Assembly (NCBI RefSeq): GCF_016909185.1
Contig: NZ_JAFBFH010000034.1
Span: 1-51,602, forward strand
DNA from: Siminovitchia thermophila
Lineage (GTDB): Bacteria > Bacillota > Bacilli > Bacillales > Bacillaceae_C
Direction: 5' to 3'
Length of the DNA: 51,602 nucleotides
The translations under genes and the position numbers were made by a program. The notes under the pieces are model-generated. The model made no database searches and was not told the DNA's origin. It worked only from the letters and a program-made list of their open reading frames with translations. This document shows, piece by piece, positions 1 to 8,170 of this stretch (position 1 is the stretch's first letter; every line of letters starts with the position of its first letter).

Positions 1-44
1 CATCATGTCCTCCATGTGTTTTTCTTGGTCGAAAACATTGTAAC

Positions 45-377
45 ATGGTCATGATGGTGACCTATTCTTTTTACACAATTATATGGACTTTATCTATTCA
101 AAACAGCTCAAATGTTAAAAAATACGCTTTCCTTGACGTTCGTAATGTAAAAGAGTGGGAGCAGGGGCATATATCCGGCGCGCTTCATATTCCACTGGGA
201 CAATTGCCAAAACGGCTGAATGAAATTCCGGAAGAGGAGCCGATTGTTGTTTATTGCGCTTCTGGTTTCCGTTCGGCAATAGCCGCCAGTATTTTGCAAG
301 CGCAAGGGATCAAAGATGTCGTTAATTTGTCAGGCGGGTATAACAAGTGGAAACAGGGGGCGGAAGCGTCCGTCTAA
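45..377 (+). CDS. Rhodanese-like domain protein, possibly 3' part of a longer gene
   Basis: A single rhodanese domain fills about residues 27-105. It has the LDVRNVKEWEQGHI opening and the active-site loop CASGFRSA, in which the cysteine would carry the persulfide sulfur. The sequence closely resembles the C-terminal rhodanese domain of Bacillus metallo-beta-lactamase/rhodanese fusions (persulfide dioxygenase type). The first 25 residues do not look like rhodanese sequence. The frame stays open upstream to the window edge, and no good ribosome binding site precedes the ATG. This may therefore be the tail of a longer or decayed fusion gene rather than a free protein. The domain call is firm; the start is not. 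Confidence 0.6.
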   Translation: MVMMVTYSFYTIIWTLSIQNSSNVKKYAFLDVRNVKEWEQGHISGALHIPLGQLPKRLNEIPEEEPIVVYCASGFRSAIAASILQAQGIKDVVNLSGGYNKWKQGAEASV

Positions 378-404
378 GCGGATTTCCGGATCATAAGATC
401 GTTC

Positions 405-430
405 GCCGGCGTTTTTTGCCGGCTATTTCT
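405..430 (+). terminator. Rho-independent terminator after the rhodanese gene
   Basis: GCCGGC at 405-410 and GCCGGC at 418-423 form a 6-bp GC stem with a 7-base loop, followed by a T-rich stretch. It lies 28 bases after the rhodanese stop codon. Confidence 0.6.
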
Positions 431-529
431 GTTTTATGGAAGCATACATGTCGTCTTCATGCACCAAAGAAGGTATAATCAAATAATAGTTTGCGATTTG
501 GTCGAAAAAATGACCGGGAGGTGCTTAAA

Positions 530-1168
530 TTGAAGATTTATTCGTTAAATGTAGGCCTGCCCCAGTTGGTCAGTAATCAAAAGGGACAAGTCGTGAAGTC
601 TGGCATTCGAAAAAAGCCGGTCGCCTCCGTCTTCCTTGCAAAAAACGGATTCCAAGGGGATGATGTCGCTGATAAAGCGAATCATGGCGGGGATGATCGG
701 GCGGTTTGTTTTTATCCATATGAACACTATGAAGAATGGAACGATTTGGTTGAAAGAGAGCTTTCCATACCGGCTTTTGGCGAAAACATCACGATTGCCC
801 ATTTTCCGGAAACCGAAGCATGTGTGGGAGATGTAATAGAAATTGGCGAAGCGGCTGTCCAAATTACTCATGGCCGCATACCATGTGCCAAAATCGATAT
901 TTTTAACCGTGTCAATGGCATGTTTTATAAAGTGATTCAAACAGGAAAAACAGGTTATTTTGCAAGGGTGCTTAAAGAGGGGACAGTTACGGAAAATAGT
1001 CCGGTGAAATTGGCTGATCGTCTGGAATCAGCGATGACCGTTGCTCACTTAAACCATTTGTTTTTCTTCGACCGTACTAACAAGCCTGAACTTGAAAGAG
1101 CGGTCTCCATCCCCGAACTGGCAGAAGATATGAGATCCAGACTGAAGCAGTTGCTGGATAAAATATGA
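530..1168 (+). CDS. MOSC domain protein, YiiM/YflK type
   Basis: This is a MOSC (molybdenum cofactor sulfurase C-terminal) domain protein of 212 residues, the usual length of the YiiM/YflK family. These proteins bind molybdopterin or pyridoxal-type ligands and are linked to reduction of N-hydroxylated compounds. Visible family motifs are the GDDVADKANHGGDDRAV segment, FGENIT, VGDVIEIG, and the region around ITHGRIPCAK, where the cysteine is the conserved MOSC cysteine. The TTG at 530 is preceded by GGGAGGTG at correct spacing, so it is preferred over an in-frame TTG at 491 that has no Shine-Dalgarno sequence. The gene stands alone between a terminator and the proB leader. Confidence 0.85.
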   Translation: MKIYSLNVGLPQLVSNQKGQVVKSGIRKKPVASVFLAKNGFQGDDVADKANHGGDDRAVCFYPYEHYEEWNDLVERELSIPAFGENITIAHFPETEACVGDVIEIGEAAVQITHGRIPCAKIDIFNRVNGMFYKVIQTGKTGYFARVLKEGTVTENSPVKLADRLESAMTVAHLNHLFFFDRTNKPELERAVSIPELAEDMRSRLKQLLDKI

Positions 1169-1215
1169 AAAGTGATCAACAGAAGGAAAAAAGCGCTCTC
1201 GTCAACTAATGCCCC

Positions 1216-1244
1216 TTGACTTTTTTCGTGATAATCATCATAAT
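1216..1244 (+). promoter_or_regulatory. SigA-type promoter for the proBA T-box leader
   Basis: TTGACT at 1216-1221 and CATAAT at 1239-1244 are separated by 17 bases and lie just upstream of the T-box stem I. It is the only good promoter before proB. Confidence 0.65.
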
Positions 1245-1257
1245 GAGTTACAAACTA

Positions 1258-1494
1258 TGAACGTTAACGGAGGATCAGTAAGCGGATCTTTCTGTGCAAG
1301 AGAGCGAAATTTATAAGCTGGAAGATTTCGTCACAAGAAAACCGCCGAACCTGCCTCCCGAGTCCCGTGCAAACACGGGCGCGTCCTGGCGTTATCAGGG
1401 AAAGAGGAGTGCCTGCGGGCACTCAAATAATGGTGGTACCGCGGAAGAAGCTCTTTCGTCCTTATGGAAGGATGGAAGGGCTATTTTATTTTCC
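1258..1494 (+). ncRNA. T-box riboswitch, proline specific (specifier CCT)
   Basis: The leader carries the ordered T-box landmarks. They are an AGTA motif near 1276, AAGAGAGCGAA near 1308-1319, a GCTGGAAG element, and the specifier loop GAACCTG with codon CCT (Pro) at 1350-1352. The conserved T-box antiterminator sequence AATGGTGGTACCGCGG ends near 1444, and a terminator follows. Uncharged tRNA-Pro would pair its anticodon with CCT and its CCA end with the T-box bulge (GGTGG), opening transcription into proBA. A proline T-box ahead of proBA is known in Bacillus. The short ORFs predicted in this region are artefacts. Confidence 0.93.
1449..1492 (+). terminator. Regulated terminator of the proBA T-box
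   Basis: A 15-bp stem (1449-1463 with 1468-1482, three G-T wobbles, loop ATGG) is followed by ATTTTATTTT. It competes with the antiterminator formed by the T-box sequence just upstream. Confidence 0.9.
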
Positions 1495-1532
1495 ATTTAT
1501 TTACTGAAGGATCATGTACGAGGAGAAGGATC

Positions 1533-2633
1533 ATGAAAAAGAAAAGAATTGTCGTCAAAATAGGGAGTAGCTCCTTGACAAATGACCAAGGGGAAATAGA
1601 TCAAACAAAGTTTATGGATCATGTGTACGCATTGGCAGCTTTAAAAAAGGCTAAACATGAAGTTATATTGGTTTCTTCGGGGGCGGTGGCGGCAGGTTTT
1701 AAAAAGCTAGGATATCCGACCCGCCCTGTTACGGTCAAAGGTCGCCAAGCTGCCGCTGCTGTCGGACAAAGCCTTCTCATCCAATTATATTCAGAAAAAT
1801 TGAGCGAATTTCACATTGTTCCTGCCCAACTGCTTTTAACGAGGAGCGACTTTGCGGACAGATCGCGGTTTAGAAATGCGTTTGCCACGATTACAGAATT
1901 ATTGGATCGCGGTTTATTGCCGATTATTAATGAAAACGATACGGTTGCTGTGGATGAATTGACATTCGGGGACAATGACATGCTCTCAAGCCTCGTGAGC
2001 GGCTTTATTCATGCGGATATGCTGATTATTTTAACGGACATCAACGGTCTGTATGATTCAAACCCTCAGACGAATCCACACGCCAAAAGATTTGACAGAA
2101 TCGAGGAAATTACGGATGAACTGCTTGCCTTGGCGAACGGAACGGGTTCGAAGGTCGGAACAGGAGGCATGAAATCAAAGCTGTTGGCGGCAAAAACGGC
2201 GTTATCTTTGGGAGTTCCCGTTTTTATCGGCAAAGGGGAAGGAACAGATAAACTGCTTCAGATTTTAAAGGGATGCGGAGACGGAACTTATATTACAAAT
2301 GAATCGCTCGGCTCTATTAATGCGATTCGCCAGTGGATCGCGCTCCACTCCGAGACTTCCGGAAAAATCTACGTTGATGAAGGGGCGGAGGAAGCCATTT
2401 TGTATAGGGGCAGCAGTTTATTGCCCGCAGGCGTAGATCAAGTAAAAGGAACATTTCAAAAAGGGGATGTTGTAGAAGTATTTGGTGTCAGCGGCTTGCT
2501 TGGCCGGGGCGAGGTGGAATGTTCCGCGGATGAGTTACGAGATTTTATTCAAAGTAAACGAGCGAATATAAACAAAAGAACATTGATACCGACCGTTGAG
2601 GTTATTCATAGAAACCGTTGGGTCAGTGTTTAA
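1533..2633 (+). CDS. proB: Glutamate 5-kinase
   Basis: ProB phosphorylates L-glutamate to gamma-glutamyl phosphate, the first step of proline synthesis. The protein has 366 residues. An amino-acid kinase domain spans about residues 1-260, with VVKIGSSSLT at the N-terminus, VSSGAVAAG, NENDTVAV, FGDNDMLSSLV and GTGGMKSKL. A C-terminal PUA domain covers roughly residues 275-355. The ATG at 1533 follows GAGGAGAAGG. An in-frame ATG at 1464 lies inside the terminator loop of the leader and is rejected. proA follows after a short gap, so the two form one transcription unit under the proline T-box. Confidence 0.96.
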   Translation: MKKKRIVVKIGSSSLTNDQGEIDQTKFMDHVYALAALKKAKHEVILVSSGAVAAGFKKLGYPTRPVTVKGRQAAAAVGQSLLIQLYSEKLSEFHIVPAQLLLTRSDFADRSRFRNAFATITELLDRGLLPIINENDTVAVDELTFGDNDMLSSLVSGFIHADMLIILTDINGLYDSNPQTNPHAKRFDRIEEITDELLALANGTGSKVGTGGMKSKLLAAKTALSLGVPVFIGKGEGTDKLLQILKGCGDGTYITNESLGSINAIRQWIALHSETSGKIYVDEGAEEAILYRGSSLLPAGVDQVKGTFQKGDVVEVFGVSGLLGRGEVECSADELRDFIQSKRANINKRTLIPTVEVIHRNRWVSV

Positions 2634-2657
2634 TCAATTTAAAGGGGGATGAAAAAC

Positions 2658-3929
2658 ATGGATATTATGGAACAGGTAACAGCGGGCGAAGTGAAGAGGA
2701 AGGGAAAGGCCGCAAAAGCGGCTAGCCTAAAGATGGTGAATTTGTCAACGGCAGAGAAAAACAAAGGTTTGGAGTTGATCGCAGAACAGTTGTTGGCGCA
2801 ACAAGCCTTGATTTTGACGGAAAATGCCAAAGATTTGCAGTTGGGAAAAGAAAATGGTTTGTCCGATGCCGTGTTGGACAGAATTATGCTGAATGAAAAA
2901 AGAATCAATGATATGGCGCATGCTGTAAGGTTGCTTACTGAATTACAAGATCCGATTGGTGAAACATTGGAGACGATTCAAAAAGATAACGGTCTGTCCA
3001 TCCAGAAAAAACGGGTTCCCATCGGTGTGATCGGCATGGTGTACGAAGCGAGACCCAATGTGACCATCGATGCGGCCACGCTCTCGCTGAAAACTGGAAA
3101 CGCAGTGATTTTAAGAGGAAGCTCATCTGCCAAATATTCGAATATGGCACTCGTCAAGATCATTCATCAAGCACTTGACAAAAGCAGTATTCCGGCAGAC
3201 GGGGTGCAATTGATCGAGGATATGAGCAGGGAAACGGCGAGGGAACTTTTTCGGTTGAACGAATATTTGGATGTATTAATTCCCCGTGGAGGTAAAAACC
3301 TCATTGAAACAGTCATTCGGGAATCTACCGTGCCAGTCATTGAAACAGGTGCCGGAAATTGTCATATCTATATTGATGAACATGCTGATAAGACAATGGC
3401 GGAAAAGATTGTCTTAAATGCAAAATTACAAAGGCCTTCAGTATGTAATGCGGCCGAGTCCATTTTGATACATGAGCATTGGTTGCGGCAAAATGGCAAG
3501 GGGATTTTGGAAAAACTTGCTGAACAACAAGTGGAAATCTATGGTGATGAGCAAGTGTGTTCCAGCTTTCCAAGTGCGAAACGCGCCACTGAAGAAGACT
3601 GGGCAGCAGAATACTTGGGCCTGCAAGTCAGTGTAAAGACTGTTCAATCCGTAGATGAGGCCATTGCCCATATTAACACATACGGAACAAAACACTCCGA
3701 AGCAATTGTGACCAGCAACGAAGCCAATGCCGAGAAATTTTTAAGCAGCGTTGACGCCTCAGCGGTTTACCACAACGCTTCTACCCGTTTTACAGATGGG
3801 TTTGAATTTGGTTACGGGGCCGAAATTGGCATCAGCACACAAAAATTGCACGCGCGGGGTCCCATGGGATTAAAAGCCCTCACCTCATCCAAGTTTTATG
3901 TTTATGGAGATGGACAAATCCGGGAATAA
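2658..3929 (+). CDS. proA: Gamma-glutamyl phosphate reductase
   Basis: ProA reduces gamma-glutamyl phosphate to glutamate-5-semialdehyde with NADPH, the second step of proline synthesis. It is a 423-residue aldehyde-dehydrogenase-superfamily protein. The motifs [35 protein letters not shown] and the catalytic cysteine in [11 protein letters not shown] are visible. The C-terminus has [22 protein letters not shown], characteristic of ProA. The ATG at 2658 is chosen because the GGGGG sequence at 2644-2648 sits nine bases upstream. The ATG at 2649 abuts it and is unlikely. Confidence 0.96.
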   Translation: MDIMEQVTAGEVKRKGKAAKAASLKMVNLSTAEKNKGLELIAEQLLAQQALILTENAKDLQLGKENGLSDAVLDRIMLNEKRINDMAHAVRLLTELQDPIGETLETIQKDNGLSIQKKRVPIGVIGMVYEARPNVTIDAATLSLKTGNAVILRGSSSAKYSNMALVKIIHQALDKSSIPADGVQLIEDMSRETARELFRLNEYLDVLIPRGGKNLIETVIRESTVPVIETGAGNCHIYIDEHADKTMAEKIVLNAKLQRPSVCNAAESILIHEHWLRQNGKGILEKLAEQQVEIYGDEQVCSSFPSAKRATEEDWAAEYLGLQVSVKTVQSVDEAIAHINTYGTKHSEAIVTSNEANAEKFLSSVDASAVYHNASTRFTDGFEFGYGAEIGISTQKLHARGPMGLKALTSSKFYVYGDGQIRE

Positions 3930-3976
3930 AATGATTAAATAGAGATAAGCAGATTATGAGAGAAGGAGATAGTATC

Positions 3977-5050
3977 TTGAAAAGTAATCAAATTACCGTT
4001 GAAATTAGCGATAATCGAAAGGAAAAACCCGCCTTTTCGAGCCTTCAATTTGGAAAAACGTTCACGGACCATATGTTTGTCATGGATTATACGGAAGATC
4101 AAGGTTGGCATCATCCAAGAATTGTTCCTTACCAACCGATCACGCTCGATCCAGCAGCAACCATCTTTCACTACGGACAAACCGTTTTTGAGGGACTAAA
4201 AGCATATTTGTCAGAAAATGAAGAAGTCTTTCTTTTTAGACCAGAAGAAAATATCAAAAGGTTAAATCGGTCATGTGAACGACTCTGTATCCCGCAGGTC
4301 GATGAGGAAATTGCCTTGGAAGCTTTACAGAAGCTTGTTGACATTGACCGGGAATGGATTCCGAATGTCGAAGGGATGGCCCTTTATATTCGTCCGTTCA
4401 TCATTTCTACGGAGCCCAATTTGGACGTGACTCCGTCAAAATCGTATACATTCATGATCATCCTTTCGCCTGTTGGTGCTTTTTACAAAGAGGGGATAAA
4501 TCCTGTAAAGATAGCGGTTGAGCAAGAGTATGTCCGGGCGGTCAGGGGCGGAACGGGAAATGCCAAAACAGCCGGGAATTATGCCGGAGCCATGCTCGCC
4601 CAAAAGCAATCCGGAAAATCCGGCTATTCGCAAGTTTTGTGGCTGGACGGTAAAGAAAATAAATATATCGAAGAAGTCGGCAGCATGAATGTATTTTTCA
4701 AAATAAACGGGGAAGTGGTAACCCCGGAACTAAGCGGCAGCATTTTGGAAGGTATTACCAGAAAATCGGTCATCGAATTGCTGAAACATTGGAATGTCCC
4801 TGTATCGGAACGAAAAATTTCGATTGACGACATTTATGATGCGTATAAAAACGGACAGCTCGAAGAAGCGTTTGGAACCGGTACTGCAGCCGTTATTTCA
4901 CCTATTGGCGAGTTATTTTGGAAAAGCGAAAAACTTATCATTAACGATGGAAAAACGGGAGAGTTGGCCAAAAAAATATATGATGCGTTAACCGGCATAC
5001 AAACAGGTAAGGTCGAAGATCCATTTGGTTGGCGAGTGACAGTTCAATAA
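3977..5050 (+). CDS. ilvE: Branched-chain amino acid aminotransferase
   Basis: This PLP enzyme of fold type IV interconverts leucine, isoleucine and valine with their 2-oxo acids. It has 357 residues, close to the two B. subtilis enzymes YbgE/IlvE and YwaA/IlvK; which one it matches was not resolved. Visible family segments are FHYGQTVFEGLKAY, LYIRPFI, RGGTGNAKTAGNYAGAM (the lysine is the PLP lysine), EEVGSMNVFF and FGTGTAAVISPIG. The TTG at 3977 follows GAGAAGGAGAT. The ATG at 3956 lies before that ribosome binding site and is rejected. The gene follows proA by about 47 bases and ends in a terminator. Confidence 0.93.
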   Translation: MKSNQITVEISDNRKEKPAFSSLQFGKTFTDHMFVMDYTEDQGWHHPRIVPYQPITLDPAATIFHYGQTVFEGLKAYLSENEEVFLFRPEENIKRLNRSCERLCIPQVDEEIALEALQKLVDIDREWIPNVEGMALYIRPFIISTEPNLDVTPSKSYTFMIILSPVGAFYKEGINPVKIAVEQEYVRAVRGGTGNAKTAGNYAGAMLAQKQSGKSGYSQVLWLDGKENKYIEEVGSMNVFFKINGEVVTPELSGSILEGITRKSVIELLKHWNVPVSERKISIDDIYDAYKNGQLEEAFGTGTAAVISPIGELFWKSEKLIINDGKTGELAKKIYDALTGIQTGKVEDPFGWRVTVQ

Positions 5051-5059
5051 CGAAAAAAT

Positions 5060-5103
5060 AAAGCCTCTAAAAAGCTGAAATATGTGCTTCGGAGGCTTTT
5101 TCC
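5060..5103 (+). terminator. Rho-independent terminator after the aminotransferase gene
   Basis: AAAGCCTC at 5060-5067 pairs with GAGGCTTT at 5092-5099. A short inner AAGC/GCTT pairing strengthens the stem, and a T run follows. Confidence 0.8.
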
Positions 5104-5122
5104 ATTCAAGGGAGGCATGTAA

Positions 5123-5638
5123 TTGGAATCGATACCAGACCATATAAAAGAAAATTTGCGAGTGTTGTTTATTGGCTTTAACCCCAGTATTCGCTCCGGT
5201 GAGACAGGACACCATTATGCGAATCCGACAAATCGCTTTTGGACCATATTGCAACTGTCGGGGCTTACGGAAAGGAAATACTCGTCTGAAGAAGATTACA
5301 AACTTCTTGATTTGGGATATGGCTTGACAAATATTGTGGCAAAACCGACGAAAAATGCCGCGGAACTTACAAAAGCAGAATATGAGGCGGGTAGAAAAGC
5401 ATTAATTCAAAAAATAAGCCGATATAAGCCGAAGATCGCTTGTTTTGTTGGGAAGGGAGTCTATGAGCAATTCAGCAGGCAAAAGAACATTCCCTGGGGG
5501 AAGCAACAGCGTTCGGTTGTCCCTGGAACAATTGATTTTGTCGCGCCTTCTTCGAGTGGCCTAGTCCGCATGAAAATCGTTGAAATAGCCGCAATCTACC
5601 GCGAACTAAAAGAACTGCTTTCGCAACTGGAAAAGTAA
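5123..5638 (+). CDS. Mismatch-specific uracil-DNA glycosylase (Mug/TDG family)
   Basis: This 171-residue protein matches the Mug/TDG branch of uracil-DNA glycosylases, which remove uracil or thymine from G-U and G-T mismatches. Motif I appears as IGFNPSIRSGETGHHYANP with the asparagine that activates water in this family, followed by TNRFW. The second motif appears near the C-terminus as APSSSGLVR, where the family loop inserts into DNA. The TTG at 5123 follows GGGAGG by seven bases. The gene stands alone after the aminotransferase terminator. Length and motif order fit; the residue after the first asparagine region differs from the E. coli GINPG form, so exact specificity is inferred. Confidence 0.82.
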   Translation: MESIPDHIKENLRVLFIGFNPSIRSGETGHHYANPTNRFWTILQLSGLTERKYSSEEDYKLLDLGYGLTNIVAKPTKNAAELTKAEYEAGRKALIQKISRYKPKIACFVGKGVYEQFSRQKNIPWGKQQRSVVPGTIDFVAPSSSGLVRMKIVEIAAIYRELKELLSQLEK

Positions 5639-5743
5639 AAGCTCGGATAGAAGAAATCCGCCAAAAGCCAATAGGCAAACGGCTATAAGATCCACCTACT
5701 GGAGAACACCCGCACATATCAAAAAGGTGGAACATGAAGTAGC

Positions 5744-5777
5744 AAGGCTAAGAGTAGCATAGCCCTTTGTTTTTTAT
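5744..5777 (+). terminator. Possible terminator after the glycosylase gene
   Basis: AAGGCTA at 5744-5750 can pair with TAGCCCTT from 5760 with one bulge, followed by a T-rich run ending at 5776. The preceding 100 bases (5640-5740) can be read as two short blocks in different frames, which hints at a gene remnant that was not identified. Confidence 0.35.
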
Positions 5778-5841
5778 GACTCTTTATATTTCGGCTATGT
5801 TAAAATATATCTTAAATAATAAAAGAAATAAGGTGATTGAC

Positions 5842-6192
5842 ATGACGACTACAGATAAAAATCGAGAGCTTCCCCCAAAAACATGTACGATTGAAAGACT
5901 TGTTACTGTAAAAAGAGATGTTGAAAATGTCATTAAAGGAATCAAAACCGCAACACGAAGAAATGGACGATATGCAGACATTGGCGAAGTGATGGATTTG
6001 AATGGATATCAATTTGTCGTTCATAATGTATATTCCCAATCACTGGGAGAGATGAAGGACGAGCATGCGCAACAAGAAGGCTATGAAAGTCTGGAAAAGT
6101 ATAAAGAAAATATATTGAAGCTGCATCCAGGCATGCCGTGGTCTCCCAAGATGAAAGTGTGGGTACATGAATTTTCACCGTTGCAAAAATAA
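5842..6192 (+). CDS. ASCH-domain-like protein
   Basis: This is a 116-residue soluble protein. Residues about 18-100 read like an ASCH domain: a short strand TIERLVTVKRDVENVIKG, then KTATRR, DIGEVMDLNGYQFVVHNVY, and an acidic helix. ASCH domains are PUA-like RNA- or nucleotide-binding folds; the function of this one is unknown. The ATG at 5842 follows AAGGTGATTG. An in-frame ATG further up (5767) lies in a region with promoter-like TTAAAATAT and has no ribosome binding site, so it is not used. The family call rests on pattern only. Confidence 0.6.
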   Translation: MTTTDKNRELPPKTCTIERLVTVKRDVENVIKGIKTATRRNGRYADIGEVMDLNGYQFVVHNVYSQSLGEMKDEHAQQEGYESLEKYKENILKLHPGMPWSPKMKVWVHEFSPLQK

Positions 6193-6679
6193 GCCCTCAA
6201 TCCAAATGCCGAGATATCCAAGCTGTTGCCAGGCATGCAAGAGTTTATTGCTATGTGATCCATAGGCTCGATGATGAGGTTAATCATGTTCATCGACAAA
6301 TGAAAGATACAAATCTTAAAGCGCTTTTTTCCAAGCTCAAAGGATTTGGCGGCCAGAATTGTTGCTACTATTGAACTTAACGAAATTGCATTTTATTGAA
6401 AAATAATTTGGATGAGTATTTCACAAGGCTGAGATACTCATTTTTTAATCATTCAAATCGCCTATTATGCTTTTAACAAAAATATAGTGGAAAAGCTTCT
6501 GAACAAAAGACGATTAACATGGCTCCCGCCATGTAGATAACATACTTGACAACTCATTGTATTGTCGTCTGTTCGGGACTACTTAAACGATAAATTGCTG
6601 ATGTGGTGGTTTTTGATTATGGGTAAAATTAAAAAAGCCGGAAATAATAATCCCATTCCGAAAAGGAGGAGGTTTTTTT
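6193..6679 (+). other. Intergenic region with a small orphan ORF and a terminator
   Basis: This gap holds a 39-codon ORF (GTG at 6255, stop at 6372-6374, ending GGQNCCYY) without a good ribosome binding site, a strong terminator at 6412-6446, and a 7-bp hairpin ACATGGC/GCCATGT at 6517-6534 with no T run. A TTGACA at 6546 has no matching -10. Nothing else was recognised. Confidence 0.4.
6412..6446 (+). terminator. Strong rho-independent terminator
   Basis: ATGAGTATTTC at 6412-6422 pairs along 11 bp with GAGATACTCAT at 6431-6441 (one G-T), with an 8-base loop and a run of six T that begins with the last base of the stem. It probably ends transcription from the ASCH gene. Confidence 0.8.
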
Positions 6680-6826
6680 ATGAAACGTAAGGCGGGTAGT
6701 GAAAAGCAAACAAGCAAACAACCATTTCACCATGACGACGCGACAACAAACACTAAAAGAAAAAACCGCAAGTCTGTCCAATCTGAGAGGATGCGCTACA
6801 AAAACGCCGATGATGTATATGAATAA
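6680..6826 (+). CDS. Small basic protein of 48 residues, unknown
   Basis: A 48-residue, strongly basic and hydrophilic protein starts MKRKAGSEKQTSKQPF and ends with an acidic tail DDVYE. It has no membrane segment or cysteine. The start is supported by a very strong AAAAGGAGGAGG at 6661-6672. Composition (Lys, Gln, Asn, Arg, with SERMR near the end) recalls minor small acid-soluble spore proteins, but no family could be assigned. The neighbouring cluster also has a spore theme, so a spore role is a guess. It lies upstream of the YitT-type gene with about 90 bases between them. Confidence 0.55.
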   Translation: MKRKAGSEKQTSKQPFHHDDATTNTKRKNRKSVQSERMRYKNADDVYE

Positions 6827-6917
6827 GAAAAGCCGTAAGATTTCCTCGATGTTTCATAATCTTCTTACTTGCTCATAAAATGGACAAGGAAGGAAATTTT
6901 TTCGGAGGGGAAACGAT

Positions 6918-6965
6918 GTGGAAGATATAAATGTCCGTTTAAAAGGTAATGACCACTTCTTATGA
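6918..6965 (+). CDS. Short leader ORF (15 codons) overlapping the YitT-type gene
   Basis: GTG at 6918 is preceded by CGGAGGGG with seven bases between, and reads 15 codons to a TGA at 6963-6965. That TGA overlaps the ATG of the next gene as ATGA. The downstream gene has no ribosome binding site of its own, so it may be translated by coupling to this short ORF. Alternatively the ATG at 6916 reads only four codons. There is no protein-level evidence that the peptide matters. Confidence 0.45.
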   Translation: MEDINVRLKGNDHFL

Positions 6966-7570
6966 GACGTCTATTCCTAACATATGCTTGTTTATTTGGC
7001 GGCGCTTTTTTGCAAGGGATGTCCATGTCCATCTTTCTTTTTCCACATTCTATTCCTTCCGGAGGGGCAGCCGGCATAGCGTTGTTATTGAATCACTGGT
7101 TTGATTTAACACTCGGATTTTCTCTATGGCTCGCCAATGCCGTATTTTTGTTGTTTGCCTTAAATTATACATGGACGTTTCGAACGATCCTTTCTGTTGC
7201 CACGACCTCAGCGACCATCAGTGTTTTAACAGCCCAAGTCACTTTTCCCCACGGGCATATTGTAATCGATCTATTAGCTGGCAGCTTGTTTTTTGGATTG
7301 GGAGTGGGGCTGCTGATCAGGGCGGGGGCATCGAGCGGAGGAATGGTTATACCGGCACTCATGATTGCCTTTCATAAAAACTGGAGCCCTGGAAAAGTGA
7401 TGATGTGTATTAATTTGGGCATTTTTTTGCTTACATCGCTCGTGATAGATTATAAGATTGTCATTTTTGCGATTGTCTGTCAATTGATATCCACAAACAT
7501 CATTGATTTTATATACGGGCTGAACTTTCACAAAATGTTGGCTTTAACCCCCTATTGGAGAAAAAAATAA
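6962..7570 (+). CDS. YitT/YitE-family integral membrane protein
   Basis: This 202-residue hydrophobic protein has about five to six membrane segments and belongs to the YitT (UPF0750) family. The N-terminal signature FPHSIPSGGAAGIALLLN and the internal repeat GASSGGMVIPALM are typical. The C-terminal DUF2179 domain of longer relatives is missing, as in the short members. In B. subtilis, yitE of this family is linked to the yitC/yitD/yitG genes. The neighbours here are the yitD and yitG homologues, which supports the YitE assignment. Transported substrate is unknown. The gene converges on the phosphatase gene. Confidence 0.75.
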   Translation: MRRLFLTYACLFGGAFLQGMSMSIFLFPHSIPSGGAAGIALLLNHWFDLTLGFSLWLANAVFLLFALNYTWTFRTILSVATTSATISVLTAQVTFPHGHIVIDLLAGSLFFGLGVGLLIRAGASSGGMVIPALMIAFHKNWSPGKVMMCINLGIFLLTSLVIDYKIVIFAIVCQLISTNIIDFIYGLNFHKMLALTPYWRKK

Positions 7571-7618
7571 AAAGCTGGGCTGGAACATGGACACTCGCGT
7601 GTAAAAAAGAAGGAGATC

Positions 7619-8170
7619 TTAAAAGATCCCCAATGTCCGATGATTGAAATTGAGTGTCATAAACTCATTATTATCAAAAGATATTTTGTTCATTTCTTTT
7701 ATATCTCCGGTATTATAGTACGAAATCAAAGCTCGCGCCCATGAACCGTGGCCAAAAATCAACACGTTTTTTTGATTTTTATATTTTTCCAAACATAATT
7801 CAATTCGTTGTTTTAGATCATTCAATGATTCCCCCAATTGAATCTCTTTCGGATTGCTGGTCCATCTATCGCCAAAGGTTTCAAATAATATAGATTTATG
7901 CATACCTTCAAATGGACCGAAATCCAATTCATCCAGCAACGGGTCAATGGTGGGGCGATAACCGTATTGCTCGGCTGTTTGAACTGTTCGTTGCAATGTG
8001 CTGGCCAGCACTTTACTAAACGGTCCGAGCCGAGAAAGGCTTCTTTGGTTTTTGGCAATTTGTCTTTGTACTTCCCGTGTTACCGGTGCGATGGGTATAT
8101 CTCGTCTGCCTTGCAGCTTCCCCAGTGTATTCCATTCAGTGGGAAGATGCCTTAAAATGTTAACTTGCAT
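7619..8170 (-). CDS. Histidine phosphatase superfamily protein (phosphoglycerate-mutase-like)
   Basis: This 183-residue protein begins LRHLPTEWNTLG, a variant of the RHGxTxWN motif in which Arg and the phospho-accepting His are kept but the Gly is replaced. ASTLQRTVQTAE, ELDFGPFEG and FGHGSWARAL supply the other catalytic Arg, Glu and His positions. Members are phosphatases or mutases. Its start lies inside the 3' end of the phosphosulfolactate synthase gene (19-base overlap, GGAGG in the upstream coding sequence), so the two are translationally linked. Sulfolactate synthesis needs a 2-phosphosulfolactate phosphatase and no ComB/YitC homologue is present here. This protein is therefore an inferred substitute. 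Confidence 0.85.
   Translation of the reverse strand: MQVNILRHLPTEWNTLGKLQGRRDIPIAPVTREVQRQIAKNQRSLSRLGPFSKVLASTLQRTVQTAEQYGYRPTIDPLLDELDFGPFEGMHKSILFETFGDRWTSNPKEIQLGESLNDLKQRIELCLEKYKNQKNVLIFGHGSWARALISYYNTGDIKEMNKISFDNNEFMTLNFNHRTLGIF

Noticed and set aside
545-940. 131-codon minus-strand ORF opposite the MOSC gene
   Set aside because: It is a shadow of the well-supported plus-strand MOSC gene and has no family features.
1294-1536. 80-codon ORF in the proB leader
   Set aside because: It lies wholly within the T-box RNA and terminator and has no ribosome binding site.
6541-6580. Promoter with TTGACA at 6546-6551
   Set aside because: No acceptable -10 hexamer lies 16-18 bases downstream.
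7585-7602. Hairpin ACAC-TCGC-GTGT between the convergent YitT-type and phosphatase genes
   Set aside because: The stem has four base pairs and lacks a T run on either strand in the right place, so it is not called a terminator.
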